Position numbers and translations under genes: made by a program. A stretch of 44,477 nucleotides of DNA from contig JAGIAK010000010.1 of assembly GCA_017744855.1 (NCBI GenBank), forward strand, positions 1 through 44,477, read 5' to 3'. Each line of letters starts with the position of its first letter. Position 1 is the first letter of the stretch. Below the pieces are notes generated by a model. It made no database searches. It was not told the DNA's origin and worked only from the letters and a program-made list of their open reading frames with translations. Positions 22,819 to 32,332 of the stretch are shown here, one piece after another. The DNA is from Microbacterium sp. Lineage in GTDB: Bacteria; Actinomycetota; Actinomycetes; Actinomycetales; Microbacteriaceae.

Positions 22819-25344
22819 TCAGGACCGGAACCGGTGCGTGCCACCGCCGCACTCGACGCTCGCGTCATCGCCGGGCACCCGCACCACAGCGGTCGCCGCG
22901 AACGGCACGACGACCTCCAAGTCGAAGCTCCGGTCCGTCCGCTCCCACCTGACCTCGATCCGTCCCGACGGCGAGTCCAGGATCACCGACGCCGATGTCA
23001 GGTGACCCGGCACGGGTTCCACAGCGAAACGCCGGTAGCCGGGCTCCAGCGGGCGCAGCCCTCCGACTCGACGGTGCAGGAAGTCGGCGACGGCGCCATA
23101 GGCGTAGTGGTTGAACGACGTCATGCTGCCGGGATGGACGCGGCCGTCCGGCAGCAGCGCGTCCCAGCGCTCCCACATCGTCGTCGCGCCCATCTCCACG
23201 GCGTACAACCACGACGGCGACCTCGTCTGGGTCAGCATCCGGAAGGCCAGGTCGGTGCGCCCGGAGAGGTGCAGCGCATCGAGGATGTGCGGGGTGCCGA
23301 GGAAGCCGGTCGACACACACGCGTCAGCCTCCTCGACGAGCTCAGCCAGACGCCGCCCGGCGCCGGCGAAGAGCGAGGGGTCCGTCAGCAGCCCGAATGC
23401 GATCGCGATCGCGTACACGGTCTGGCAGTCGCTGCGGATGCGTCCGCGCGCATCGACGAATTCAGCGGTGAAGCCCTCGGCCACGTGCGCCGCGAGACGT
23501 GCGTAGACCTCGGCGTCGGAGACGATGCGCAGCCGTTCGGCCGCCTCGGCGACGTACTGCGCGGAGCGGAACAGGTAGGCGGTGGCGATCACCGCGGGAT
23601 CCGCCTTCGCCGCCGCAGGGTCCTCGGCCGGGGCATCCGGATCCAACCAGTCCCCGATCTGACCGGTCGCCCACCAAACGCCGCGGTCATCGGCCAGGCG
23701 CGCGATCCGGTCGACCCACGCCTTCATCGAGGAGTACTGCCTGGCGAGCATCTCGTCATCGGCGAAGGCGTCGTGCAGGCTGAGCGGAACGACGGTCGCG
23801 GCGTCCCCCCACCCGGCGGCCGGCACCCACTCGCCGGGATACACATCGGGGATGATCCACGGGACGGACCCGTCGTCGAGCTGCTCGGCGCTCAGATCCT
23901 CGAGCCATCCCGCGAGGAACCCCGAGGTGTCGAACAGGAAGTTCGCGGTCGGCGCGAACACCTGGATATCGCCGGTCCAGCCCAGCCGCTCCGCTCGCTG
24001 CGGACAGTCCGTCGGCAGGTCGAGGAAGTTCCCCCGCGCTCCCCACACGATGTTCGCGTGCAGCTTCTCGAGCCGGGGGTCCGAGCATTCGAACCACCCC
24101 GTGCGCACCAGATCGGTGCCCAGCACCTCGGCCACCGCATCCGCCGGGTCGAGATCGCCGACGCCGTCGATCTGCGCATACCGGAAACCGCTGAAGGTGA
24201 GGGACGGCGCCAACACCTCCTCCGCGGCGCCGGATGCGACATAGGAGCATGTCGCCTTCGCATTCCCGAGGGGTCGCAGAGCCAGTTCGCCGTCCTCGAG
24301 CACCTCGGCATGCGTCACCGTCACCGGCGTCCCTGCCTGCAGGCCGCGCACCGTGAGTCGCACGCGCCCGACCAGGTTCTGCCCGAAGTCGACGACCGTC
24401 TTGCCGCTCGCCGTCGACAGCGTCCGCGCCCCCGGGACCGTCTCGGTGACCCTGACCGCCGGACCACGGCGGGCGACGAGTCGCGCAGGGGCGAACTCGA
24501 CCACATCGACGCCGGACCGACGCACCCCCTCGGCGCCGCGGGGCGCCCTGATCTCGCCGTTGTAGAGGTCGTCGGCGAGGATCTCGCTGCTCTCGGCGCC
24601 CCACGACTCGTCCGTGACGATGCGCAGCTCGGCGCCGTCGTCGAGCGCGATCTCCAGTTGGACGAGTCCAGCCAGGCGATCGCCGTAGTTCGACCGGTCC
24701 ATCTCCCAGGTCAGGTTGCCGCGATACCACCCGTTGCCGAGGGTCATCTCCACGCGGTTGGCTCCAGTGCGCAGCAGCGGGCCGACGTCGTACGACTGGT
24801 AGCGGAGCCGATGCTCGTAGGCGGTCCACCCCGGTGCGAGCTCGTCGGTGCCGACACGCACGCCGTTGATGCGCAGGACGTAGATCCCGAGTGCGGTGAC
24901 CCAGACCCGGCCTTCGCGCACGGCTGCCGGCAGCACGAAGTCCTTCGTCAGCACCGGCGCTCCGTCGTCCATGCCGCCGAGCGCTCGCGGAGAGACGAAC
25001 GACGCCGTCCAGTCGGCCTCGTCGAGAAGCCCGACCACGAGGTGGAACGGGGCCGACCACGGCGACCACTCCCCTGCCGTATCCTGCACACGCACACGCA
25101 CGGTGCCGGCGTCGCGCGAACGCAGCGTCTCGAACGGCCACGGACTCAGGATCGCCTCGACGTCGTCGACCACGCGCGTCGCGGTCGACGCGCCGGTCGC
25201 CCACTCCACCTCGGCGCGGACGGGCATGGAGGTCTCGCCGGCGTCCGTGTCCAGCGTCCACGACAGCCTGGGCCGGTCGGTGCCGACGACGGCGCCGCTC
25301 TCGCCCTGCTCGACGGTGAGACGAGCGATCCGCATCCCGGTCAT
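22819..25344 (-). CDS. alpha-L-rhamnosidase, GH78
   Basis: 841 residues; its ATG overlaps the stop of the upstream gene by 4 nt (25341-25344). N-terminal beta domains (PRLSWTLDTD; GVRVGTDELAPGWTAYEHRL; LGNGWYRGNLTWEMD) precede the (alpha/alpha)6 catalytic domain. The GH78 hallmark DCPQRAERLGWTGD is at about residues 445-458 and holds the general acid Glu; EMGATTMWERWD at about 716-727 carries the second acidic residue region. The enzyme hydrolyses terminal alpha-L-rhamnose. There is no signal peptide, so it works in the cytosol on imported oligosaccharides or glycosides, feeding the rhamnose operon at 39.8-44.5 kb. Last gene of the nine-gene operon. Confidence 0.96.
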   Translation of the reverse strand: MTGMRIARLTVEQGESGAVVGTDRPRLSWTLDTDAGETSMPVRAEVEWATGASTATRVVDDVEAILSPWPFETLRSRDAGTVRVRVQDTAGEWSPWSAPFHLVVGLLDEADWTASFVSPRALGGMDDGAPVLTKDFVLPAAVREGRVWVTALGIYVLRINGVRVGTDELAPGWTAYEHRLRYQSYDVGPLLRTGANRVEMTLGNGWYRGNLTWEMDRSNYGDRLAGLVQLEIALDDGAELRIVTDESWGAESSEILADDLYNGEIRAPRGAEGVRRSGVDVVEFAPARLVARRGPAVRVTETVPGARTLSTASGKTVVDFGQNLVGRVRLTVRGLQAGTPVTVTHAEVLEDGELALRPLGNAKATCSYVASGAAEEVLAPSLTFSGFRYAQIDGVGDLDPADAVAEVLGTDLVRTGWFECSDPRLEKLHANIVWGARGNFLDLPTDCPQRAERLGWTGDIQVFAPTANFLFDTSGFLAGWLEDLSAEQLDDGSVPWIIPDVYPGEWVPAAGWGDAATVVPLSLHDAFADDEMLARQYSSMKAWVDRIARLADDRGVWWATGQIGDWLDPDAPAEDPAAAKADPAVIATAYLFRSAQYVAEAAERLRIVSDAEVYARLAAHVAEGFTAEFVDARGRIRSDCQTVYAIAIAFGLLTDPSLFAGAGRRLAELVEEADACVSTGFLGTPHILDALHLSGRTDLAFRMLTQTRSPSWLYAVEMGATTMWERWDALLPDGRVHPGSMTSFNHYAYGAVADFLHRRVGGLRPLEPGYRRFAVEPVPGHLTSASVILDSPSGRIEVRWERTDRSFDLEVVVPFAATAVVRVPGDDASVECGGGTHRFRS

Positions 25345-26222
25345 GATCGCGGGACCGGTGCCGCGTCGGGTCGCCGATAGGCGTCACGGAGCAGATCGGC
25401 CATCCCCCGGGACAGCTCGTCGTACTCCGCGGCGTCCAGCCCTCGTACCCCCGCGCCGGATTTCGCTCCGAGGCGCCCCTCCGCCACCATCCGCATCAGA
25501 CTCTGCGGAGGCTCGAAGCGCTCGCCGAGGTGCGCGGAGAGGTACTGCAGGATGGCGGCATAGGTGTCGAGGCCGCCGAGGTCCGCGCTCAGCAGCGGGC
25601 CGAGTCTCGCCAGCCGCGGCCCGAACGATGTCTGCACGATCCTGTCGATGTCCTCGGCCGAGGCGAGCCCCTCCTCCAGGCAGAGCATCGCCTCACGGAA
25701 GAGCGCGAACTGCAGCCTGTTGGCGACGAAGCCCGGTGCCGTACGCACGCGTATCGGCTGCTTGCCGACAGACGCCATCATCGCGGCCGCCGCAGTCGCC
25801 GTCGCTTCGCCGGTCAGCGAGCCGAGCACCACCTCGACGCACGGCACGACCACCGCGGGGTTGAACCAGTGCAGTCCGAGGAGTCTGGTCGGATCCCCGA
25901 GCACACGAGCCAGCTCATCGATGTCGATCGACGAGGTGTTGGTCGCGAAGAGGGTGCGAGGAGCGGCCAGGTCGTCGATGCGACGCCAGAGGGCGAGCTT
26001 GACGTCGACGTTCTCGGACACCGCCTCGATCACCAGGTCGCAGTCGGCGACGGCATCCTCCAGCCCACGCAGGGCGATCCTCGGGTGGTCGAGAGCCTCG
26101 ACGTGCGCCGCGACCTCGGCGACGGACTCGACGACGGAGACCCGATGCCCTCCGTCGGCGAGCGCCTGGGCGATGCCGCGGCCCATGAGCCCTCCACCGA
26201 TCACCGCGATGTGTGACGTCAC
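25341..26222 (-). CDS. 3-hydroxyacyl-CoA dehydrogenase family protein
   Basis: 293 residues, GTG 26222 with GGAAGGA upstream. IAVIGGGLMGRGIAQALADGGHRV is split here only to note its parts: the GGGLMGRGIA nucleotide loop of 3HCDH proteins and the acidic residue at the end of beta-2 (VVES) favouring NAD. FATNTSSIDIDELARVLGDP and LGLHWFNPAVVVPCVEVV are strong family motifs (active-site Ser-His-Asn set), and PGFVANRLQFALFREAMLCL leads into the helical C-terminal domain. With GH78 and sugar-acid enzymes around it, a hydroxy acid such as L-gulonate or a carnitine-like substrate is as likely as an acyl-CoA (inference). Overlaps GH78 by 4 nt. Confidence 0.88.
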   Translation of the reverse strand: MTSHIAVIGGGLMGRGIAQALADGGHRVSVVESVAEVAAHVEALDHPRIALRGLEDAVADCDLVIEAVSENVDVKLALWRRIDDLAAPRTLFATNTSSIDIDELARVLGDPTRLLGLHWFNPAVVVPCVEVVLGSLTGEATATAAAAMMASVGKQPIRVRTAPGFVANRLQFALFREAMLCLEEGLASAEDIDRIVQTSFGPRLARLGPLLSADLGGLDTYAAILQYLSAHLGERFEPPQSLMRMVAEGRLGAKSGAGVRGLDAAEYDELSRGMADLLRDAYRRPDAAPVPRS

Positions 26223-26267
26223 TGCGCGTCCTTCCTGTCGATGCAGTGGGGACGGGGCGCCACCGCG

Positions 26268-27767
26268 TCAGAGCTGCGCATCGCGCTCCAAGGGGAACAG
26301 CGGCCTGCGCCGCTTCCGGTAGACGAAGCGCGAGCAGTCCGCGCCGGTGACCCCAGGGGTGTCCACCTGGATGACGCGGCCGACCAGCGGCCCGTACCCG
26401 GCGAGCGGCGAGTGCACTCCCTTGGCGACGATCGCGCGGAAGTCCGACGGCGAGAGGCCGACGTCCTCCAGCTGCACCGGCGTCAACGGCAGCGTGACCC
26501 GGGTGGTCACCACGACGGTCTGGCCACTCGCCAGTCTGAGGGCGGCGCTGGGTCCCGCATCGAACCGTCTGAAGCCGGCGTGCAGCGTACCCGCCGCCTC
26601 GAAGACGCCGTCGCTCACGCCGATGACCGTCGCGCTGGCCGTCACGGGAGGGACGGTCGCGTGCGGAGCGTTCGCTCCGATCGTCACGTCCAGCACTCCG
26701 CCGATCCCGGCTCGATGGGCGGATGCCGCGGCCTCGGGGGCGTTCACGATCGTCACCAGGTCTCGGAAACCCGTGCGGATCGCCGCGTCCAAGAGCACCA
26801 CGGAGTCGCCGGGCGATCCCCCGCCGATGTTGTCCCCCACGTCGAGGAGCAGCACGGGGGTGGCGTCAGCCGCCGCGGCGATCTCGAGCGCCTCCTCGGG
26901 TCCTGGCACCTGCGTCTCGAAGGCGTCGCGGCGGAGCCATACCCGTTCAGCGAGAGCATGCGCGAGCTCGTCGGCCTTGGCGGGGGCTCCGTCGGTCACG
27001 ACGACGGCCGACATCCCCATCTCGGGGACGTCGGCGTAGGGGTACCCCTCCGCGACGCTCGCCGTGAGGACTCCGGGCAGCGCAGCCGTCGCCACGACGT
27101 CGGCGATCACGTCCGACATCGGGGAGACGTCCGTGTTCTGCTGAAGGATGTTGATGAAGGAGGGGATCGGCGCGAACGAGGTCGTCGGCGCGATGAGCCC
27201 GCGTGCCGCGGCGAACACCAGACGGCCGATCTCTTCGGCCATCGGCCGCGCATCGACGTGTGGATTGGTCCGGTAGGTGTTCAGCAGATCGGCGGCCTCG
27301 CACATCCGCGCGCTGATGTTGGCGTGGAGGTCCAGCGAGGTCCCGATCACGACCGTGGGGCCGACCGCTTCCCGGACGACCTCCAGGAGGTGACCGTCCA
27401 CGTCGTCGACGTCATCCGAGACCGCGGCCCCGTGGAGCACCACGAGCACGCCGTCGAACGGCCCGTCCGCGTCCAGCGCGTCTCGGAAGGACGCCACCTG
27501 GGTGGCGAGCGCCTCGGCTGTCACCGGTCCCGCCGGCACCAGGACCGAGAGCACCATCGGCACGAGGTCGACCTGTCCGTCGGCATCCGCGGCGGCGATG
27601 AATCCGCCGGCGGTCGATTCGCTGCCGCGGTACTCCCGGAGCAGATCCTCGCCGCGGAACACCCCCGCCGCGCGGACGTAGGCGTCGTCGACCCGCACCG
27701 GGGCGAAGCTGTTCGCCTCGTGGTAGAAGCCGAGGAGCCCCACCCTGATCCGCCGGGACGCACTCAC
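26268..27767 (-). CDS. M81 family metallopeptidase (MlrC-like)
   Basis: 499 residues, GTG 27767 overlapping the aminotransferase stop (GTGA). N-terminal VGLLGFYHEANSFAP, then VVLHGAAVSDDVDDVDGHLL, SLDLHANIS and TNPHVDA: the D-x-H pair and the downstream His match the Zn ligands known from microcystinase C. VLLLDVGDNIGGGSPGDSVV marks the start of the MlrC C-terminal domain. Characterised members open peptide bonds in linearised microcystin, but most M81 proteins sit in unrelated catabolic operons and their substrates are unknown. Here it is between an aminotransferase and a dehydrogenase, so an amide bond in an amino-sugar or aminoacyl conjugate is a possible target (inference). Cytosolic. Confidence 0.92.
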   Translation of the reverse strand: MSASRRIRVGLLGFYHEANSFAPVRVDDAYVRAAGVFRGEDLLREYRGSESTAGGFIAAADADGQVDLVPMVLSVLVPAGPVTAEALATQVASFRDALDADGPFDGVLVVLHGAAVSDDVDDVDGHLLEVVREAVGPTVVIGTSLDLHANISARMCEAADLLNTYRTNPHVDARPMAEEIGRLVFAAARGLIAPTTSFAPIPSFINILQQNTDVSPMSDVIADVVATAALPGVLTASVAEGYPYADVPEMGMSAVVVTDGAPAKADELAHALAERVWLRRDAFETQVPGPEEALEIAAAADATPVLLLDVGDNIGGGSPGDSVVLLDAAIRTGFRDLVTIVNAPEAAASAHRAGIGGVLDVTIGANAPHATVPPVTASATVIGVSDGVFEAAGTLHAGFRRFDAGPSAALRLASGQTVVVTTRVTLPLTPVQLEDVGLSPSDFRAIVAKGVHSPLAGYGPLVGRVIQVDTPGVTGADCSRFVYRKRRRPLFPLERDAQL

Positions 27768-29050
27768 GCGATGGCCCTGAGACTGTGCTCGAAGGCCTCG
27801 ACCGTGCGGTCGATGTGCGCGTCCGTGTGCGCGGTGGAGAGGTACCAGCGTCCACCGGGAAGCGTGAAGACGCCCCGCCGCAGAAGCTCGACGATCAGGT
27901 CTCCGTACCGGCTCTGGTCGCTGGCGAGGAAGTCCGCGAACGTCTCGAGCTGCGTCACGCCGAGGGCGCACTGCACCACGGGGCCGAGCTGATTCACCGC
28001 GCCGGTGACCCCCGCGCGGCGCAGAGCGCCCCTGAGGCCGTCGGCCAACCTCGCCCCCGACTCCTCGAGCCGTGAGAAGGTCCCGGGCCTGCTGAGCTCG
28101 CCGATCGTCGCGACCGCCGCAGTGAGTGCGATCGGATTGCCGTTGTACGTGCCCGCGTGCGTGGTGCCGGTGGTCACCTGATCGATGATCCCCGCCGTGC
28201 CGACGATTCCTGCGAGGGTGATCCCTCCCGCGATCGCCTTCGCGAGCACGACGAGGTCGGGAACAACGCCGAACCGCTCCACAGCGCCGCCGAGCGCGAC
28301 GCGGAACCCGGTGATGACCTCGTCGAAGACCAGGACGACGCCATGCTCCGTGCAGAGCGCACGCACCGCCTCGAGGAAGCCATCCGGCGGGCGGATGACA
28401 CCCGAGTTGATCAGCACCGGTTCGAGGAACACGGCGGCGACGTCCGAGCGATCGGCGAGCAGCGCGGCGAGCGCGTCGGCGTCTCCCCAGGGCAGCACGT
28501 CGACGTACTCGTCGACATCGGACTGCTGGCCCTTGGTGTCGTTCCTGCCTGCGCGGGGGCGGTACCCCACGAGCATCTGGTCCGACCAGCCGTGGTAGTG
28601 CCCGGCGAAGCGCACGATGCGCTGCTTGCCGGTCCACGACCGCGCGAGGCGGAGTGCGCTCAGATCGGCCTCCGTGCCCGTGTTCGACCAGAGCACCCTG
28701 TCGAGATCGGGGTACGCCCGCAGCAAGGCCTCAGCGGCGAGGTACTCCAGTTCATGGCCGGACCCGTACGTCGCCCCCTTCGTGATCTGCTCCGAGACGG
28801 CGGCGACGAGTGCCGGGTTGCCGTGTCCGAGGATGTTCGGCCCCCACCCCAGCACGTAGTCGATGTACTCGTTGCCGTCGACGTCGAACAGCAGCCCGCC
28901 CTCACCGCGATCGAAGAAGATCGGATGCGGTCGCGCGCTCGCGCGCAGTCCTGTGGAGACGCCTCCGCCGAGACTGGCACGGGCGCGTTCGTACGCGGCT
29001 GCGGACCTCGGCCACGCCTGGATGATGGTCGCTTCTTCTGTCTGTTCCAC
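27764..29050 (-). CDS. class III aminotransferase / glutamate-1-semialdehyde 2,1-aminomutase-like
   Basis: 428 residues, ATG 29050, 6 nt after the GH39-like gene. SLGGGVSTGLRASARPHPIF, GWGPNILGHGNPALVAAV and VLWSNTGTEADLSALRLARS are the GSA-aminotransferase pattern; HYHGWSDQML contacts PLP, VVLVFDEVITGFRVALGG holds the Asp that pairs with the pyridine nitrogen, and VVLAKAIAGGITLAG the Schiff-base Lys. hemL itself is unlikely, as the gene is in a sugar-catabolic operon with no other haem genes and SNTGTEAD differs from the HemL SGTEA context. A PLP aminotransferase or aminomutase for an amino or keto intermediate fits better; substrate open. Confidence 0.9.
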   Translation of the reverse strand: MEQTEEATIIQAWPRSAAAYERARASLGGGVSTGLRASARPHPIFFDRGEGGLLFDVDGNEYIDYVLGWGPNILGHGNPALVAAVSEQITKGATYGSGHELEYLAAEALLRAYPDLDRVLWSNTGTEADLSALRLARSWTGKQRIVRFAGHYHGWSDQMLVGYRPRAGRNDTKGQQSDVDEYVDVLPWGDADALAALLADRSDVAAVFLEPVLINSGVIRPPDGFLEAVRALCTEHGVVLVFDEVITGFRVALGGAVERFGVVPDLVVLAKAIAGGITLAGIVGTAGIIDQVTTGTTHAGTYNGNPIALTAAVATIGELSRPGTFSRLEESGARLADGLRGALRRAGVTGAVNQLGPVVQCALGVTQLETFADFLASDQSRYGDLIVELLRRGVFTLPGGRWYLSTAHTDAHIDRTVEAFEHSLRAIA

Positions 29051-29056
29051 GGCAGA

Positions 29057-30373
29057 TCATTCCTTCGCGATGCGGGACGGATGAGGAGCGGCGTCCGGTC
29101 GGACGACGATCACGGAGTGGGCGGGAAGGACGAATCCGTCACCGTCGTACAGGGGGTCGCCAGGGGGACCGGCCGCGTACTGAACGGTGCAGGTCGAGGT
29201 GTCGGGGAGGCCTGCGACCTCGCATCGAACGGGGTGCGCCGTCGGGTTCGCGATCAGCAGCTCCGTGTCGGAGTCCCGTCGAGCGGCGAGCGCGTGGAGT
29301 CCGTGCGCCTCCCCGTCGAAGGACGCGCGCAGCCGCGGCAGGCCGACCAGCCGGTTGAACTCGCTGAAGACGCCGTATGTCGGGAGCGGAGCGCCGAAGT
29401 CGTCGAAGAGGCCGCAGTACCAGCCGCGCGGCTGACCGTCGTAGTAGTTCGCCACAGTGACCGAGGTGTCCTGCAGAGCGCAGAGGACTCCCGCGGCGAA
29501 GGAGGCGCCCTCCGGGCCTTTCACACGGTCGAAGAGGAAGCGGCGCACGACGGCGGGGTCGCTGTCCGTCAGGTCGACATCGGCGATGTGATTCCACTCG
29601 TTGAGGTGGATCTCCACGTCGCCGATGCCGAACTCGGCGAGCCAGCCGTCGACGATCCTGGCGTTCTCCACGATCGACGACACCTGGTCGGCGTACGTGT
29701 GCCAGGAGAAGAAGTCGAGAGGAAGGTCCTCGTCACGGCATCGACGGAGGAACTCCCTGGTGTGCGCCTCGTTGATCATGGTGCACGCGGGTCCGCCGAC
29801 GAGCAGCTCGGGGAACTCCGCGCGGATGGCGCGCGCGGCCACCGCGTAGAGCGCGAAGTACTCGTCGTCCGTGCCGCTCCACATGACGCCGGCGTCGGGA
29901 TTGTCCGCCTCGTTCCAGATCTCCCAGTGCGCGATGCCGTACGCGTGTCCGTCCGCCCACCCCTCGTTGTAGTGGCGGATGATGCCGAGGCACACCTGCG
30001 CCCACTTCTCCGGGTCGGCCGGCGGATGCACGAAGTACTTGCGCGCGGAGTGCTCGATGCTCTCGCCCAGCCGGTAGACGATCGACGCTCCCGTCGCGAC
30101 GATCGACGCGACGTAGTCGTCCGTGCGGGCGAAGTCGTAGCTGGCCGGGTCGGAGGGGTCCCGCTCGAAGTCGGGGAAGATCGTATGGATGTCGACCTCC
30201 CACGCGTGCGGCCAGTTCGGGTCGTGCAGTCGGACGACGGGGATCTGCGCCTCGCGGTAGAGGTCGGAGACGTCGACGAGACCGCCGTACGTCACCGGTC
30301 CGTTGTTCACGCCGTGCAGCGCGCGCACCGCAGTGCCGTCGAGGTCGCCGATCCGCAGCGCGACCTCGTTCAT
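29057..30373 (-). CDS. GH39-like glycoside hydrolase
   Basis: 438 residues; ATG 30373 overlaps the enolase-superfamily stop by 4 nt. The fold looks like a clan GH-A TIM barrel: HGVNNGPVTYGGLVDVSDLY and PVVRLHDPNWPHAWEVDIHT open it, HWEIWNEADNP (about residues 147-157) carries the Asn-Glu acid/base pair, and EIHLNEWNH (about 254-262) the nucleophile Glu, as in GH39 beta-xylosidases and alpha-L-iduronidases. A C-terminal beta domain of about 100 residues (LHALAARRDSDTELLIANPT) follows. No signal peptide. Sits between a sugar-acid enzyme and an aminotransferase in the operon, and should cleave an imported oligosaccharide linkage next to rhamnose. The exact sugar cannot be told. Confidence 0.85.
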   Translation of the reverse strand: MNEVALRIGDLDGTAVRALHGVNNGPVTYGGLVDVSDLYREAQIPVVRLHDPNWPHAWEVDIHTIFPDFERDPSDPASYDFARTDDYVASIVATGASIVYRLGESIEHSARKYFVHPPADPEKWAQVCLGIIRHYNEGWADGHAYGIAHWEIWNEADNPDAGVMWSGTDDEYFALYAVAARAIRAEFPELLVGGPACTMINEAHTREFLRRCRDEDLPLDFFSWHTYADQVSSIVENARIVDGWLAEFGIGDVEIHLNEWNHIADVDLTDSDPAVVRRFLFDRVKGPEGASFAAGVLCALQDTSVTVANYYDGQPRGWYCGLFDDFGAPLPTYGVFSEFNRLVGLPRLRASFDGEAHGLHALAARRDSDTELLIANPTAHPVRCEVAGLPDTSTCTVQYAAGPPGDPLYDGDGFVLPAHSVIVVRPDAAPHPSRIAKE

Positions 30374-31551
30374 CGTGTGGACTCGCGGATGAGCGTCGGG
30401 CTCGCGAGGAACTCCGAGGTGAGCGAAGCGCCGAGGCCCGGGCGCTCCGGCGGGGACATCCGCCCGTCCGTGACCTCGAAGGGCAGTTCGACCATGCGCG
30501 GGTACACGTCGTCGAGGAAGGCTCGCAGCACCTCCTGATACCCCACGATCGAGTGCGAGGCCGCGAGGTGGAGCCCGGCGAGGAGGTTGATGGGGCCGGT
30601 GCAATCATGCATCGACGCCACGATCCCGTAGGAGCTGGCGAGCGCGAGGATGTTCCTCGCCTCGCTGATCCCGCCGCACCACGACGGGTCGAGGTGGACG
30701 TAGCCGATCCCGTCGGCCTCGAACATCCGCCGGAACTCCCACCTGCCCATCAGATACTCGCTCGCCGCCACCGGGACCCGGCTCGCTGCATGCAGTCGGG
30801 ACAGCACGCTCGGATCGTTCGCGAGCACCATGTCCTCGGCCCAGCGCACGTCGAGGTCCTCGATCGCGCGCAGGATCTGGATCGCCGGAGCGAGCTGCCA
30901 CTTGCCGTGGCCCTCGAGCATGATGTCCATCCGATCGCCCACCGCGGTGCGGATCGACTCGAGGATGCCTCGCCCCGCTGCGAGATCCCGGCCGGCGATG
31001 GATCGGCCGGCGTCCGCGTCGGCGAACTGGTCGAACGGCCAGAGCTTCATGCCGGTGAAGCCCTGCTCGAGGAGTTCGGCTGCCAGGTCGCCCGGGTCGT
31101 TGAGGGCGCGCCACAGGTCGTCCTTGTCGGCGTGCGGACCGCGCCCGACCACGCTTCCGGTGGCGTAGGTCGACCCCGCGCAGGTGTTGTACACACGGGT
31201 CGGCATCTCTCCCGCTCCGCCGAGCAGCTGATAGACGGGAGCGCCGAGGAGCTTGCCCTTCAGGTCCCACATGGCGAGATCGACGGCGGAGAGCGCCCGC
31301 ATGTCCGTGCCGCCGGCGCCGCGTCGCGCTGACGCCACGTACTCCCTGTCCCACAGCGTGCCGTCCTGCAGCGCATCGGTGCCGATCAGCGCCGGGGCGA
31401 TGACCTCGTGCACGTACGCGGCGACGGTCTTCGGCGTGTAGTACGTCTCCCCGAGACCCACGGCGCCAGAGGAGTCGTGGATCTGGACGAATGTGAGAGT
31501 GGCCGCACCCGCGTTGGGGTCATGCAGCGTCTCCACGCGTTCGATGGTCAT
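30370..31551 (-). CDS. enolase-superfamily (mandelate racemase/muconate lactonizing enzyme-like) protein, probable sugar-acid dehydratase
   Basis: 393 residues from ATG 31551. The N-terminal capping domain includes GLGETYYTPKTVAAYVHEVI and MRALSAVDLAMWDLKGKLLG (strong superfamily signature before the barrel). Barrel elements: GFTGMKLWPFD (Lys), MDIMLEGHGKW (metal ligand Glu), VRWAEDMV (Glu), VAASEYLMG (third ligand) and SMHDCTGPINLLAGLHLA (His). The pattern with ExHGKW resembles acid-sugar dehydratases (gluconate, galactonate, rhamnonate or fuconate type) rather than muconate cycloisomerases. It would make a 2-keto-3-deoxy sugar acid, upstream of the SDR and FAH hydrolase. Specificity is inferred only from context. 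Confidence 0.88.
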   Translation of the reverse strand: MTIERVETLHDPNAGAATLTFVQIHDSSGAVGLGETYYTPKTVAAYVHEVIAPALIGTDALQDGTLWDREYVASARRGAGGTDMRALSAVDLAMWDLKGKLLGAPVYQLLGGAGEMPTRVYNTCAGSTYATGSVVGRGPHADKDDLWRALNDPGDLAAELLEQGFTGMKLWPFDQFADADAGRSIAGRDLAAGRGILESIRTAVGDRMDIMLEGHGKWQLAPAIQILRAIEDLDVRWAEDMVLANDPSVLSRLHAASRVPVAASEYLMGRWEFRRMFEADGIGYVHLDPSWCGGISEARNILALASSYGIVASMHDCTGPINLLAGLHLAASHSIVGYQEVLRAFLDDVYPRMVELPFEVTDGRMSPPERPGLGASLTSEFLASPTLIRESTR

Positions 31552-31573
31552 CGTGCACCTTTCGTTGAGAGCA

Positions 31574-32332
31574 TCAGTGGGCGCCGCCGTCGATGGCGAG
31601 CACCTGGCCGGTGATGAAGGACGCCTCCGGGCTCACCAGGAAGCGGATGGCGTGAGCGACGTCCGCGGCGACGCCGCGGCGTCGGATCGACTGCTGGGCG
31701 ATCACGGCCTCGTCGACGTCGGTCCCGAAGCGCTCGGTCTCGGACTCCGTGCGGATGGCGCCCGGCATCACGGCGTTGACGCGGATCCCTTCGGGGCCGA
31801 CCTCGCGGGAGAGCGTGCGCGCCATTCCGAGCAGGGCGGACTTGGAGACGCTGTAGTGGAGCCGCCCCGGCTGCCCTGAGCGCGCCATGGTCGAGCTCAC
31901 CAGCACGATGCTCGAGTTCGAGCCCGCCGCGAGAAGGTCGAGAGAGGCGCGAGCGAGCAACCAGGCCGCACGCACGTTCACGTCCATCGTGAGGTCCCAC
32001 TCGTCGATGCTGATCTCACGCCAGTCCGTGATCCTGTCCACCGCCGCGTTGGAGACCAGCGCGTCGAGGCGACCGAAGTCACGGGCGATGCTCGCGACGA
32101 GCTCGGCCACCGCCGCTGCGTCACGCAGGTCTGCGGAGTACGCCCTGGCGGTCGCGCCCTGCGTGGTCAGGTCGGCGGCGAGATCCTCCGCCATCCTCTG
32201 CATCGCCTCGACGGGCTCATGCGCGACAGCGACGTCCCATCCGGTCTCGGCGAGGCGGCGGCACACGGCCGCCCCGATGCCGCGCGACGCTCCGGTGACG
32301 AGGGCGACAGGGCGCCCGTTCTCTACGTTCAT
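31574..32332 (-). CDS. short-chain dehydrogenase/reductase (SDR)
   Basis: 252 residues; ATG 32332 overlaps the permease stop by 4 nt. Classical SDR: ALVTGASRGIGAAVCRRLAE (cofactor loop), DALVSNAAVD (NNAG variant), SSIVLVSSTMARSGQPGRLH (Ser), YSVSKSALLG (Tyr and Lys) and VNAVMPGAIRTE. GQVLAIDGGAH is the usual C-terminus. In deoxysugar oxidation, SDRs act as L-rhamnose/L-fucose dehydrogenases or as 2-keto-3-deoxy acid dehydrogenases; either step would link the enolase-superfamily protein with the FAH hydrolase. Cytosolic. Confidence 0.93.
   Translation of the reverse strand: MNVENGRPVALVTGASRGIGAAVCRRLAETGWDVAVAHEPVEAMQRMAEDLAADLTTQGATARAYSADLRDAAAVAELVASIARDFGRLDALVSNAAVDRITDWREISIDEWDLTMDVNVRAAWLLARASLDLLAAGSNSSIVLVSSTMARSGQPGRLHYSVSKSALLGMARTLSREVGPEGIRVNAVMPGAIRTESETERFGTDVDEAVIAQQSIRRRGVAADVAHAIRFLVSPEASFITGQVLAIDGGAH

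Noticed and set aside
22834..25380. 848-residue plus-strand frame opposite GH78
   Set aside because: Arg/His/Gly-rich antisense shadow without any motif, while the minus strand encodes a full GH78 enzyme.
26268..28637. 789-residue minus-strand frame longer than the M81 protein
   Set aside because: The part above 27767 is a shadow of the aminotransferase gene; the M81 homology starts at GTG 27767.
27764..29050. hemL (true glutamate-1-semialdehyde aminomutase)
   Set aside because: Context is a sugar-catabolic operon with no haem genes, and active-site neighbourhood differs; treated as a related class III aminotransferase.
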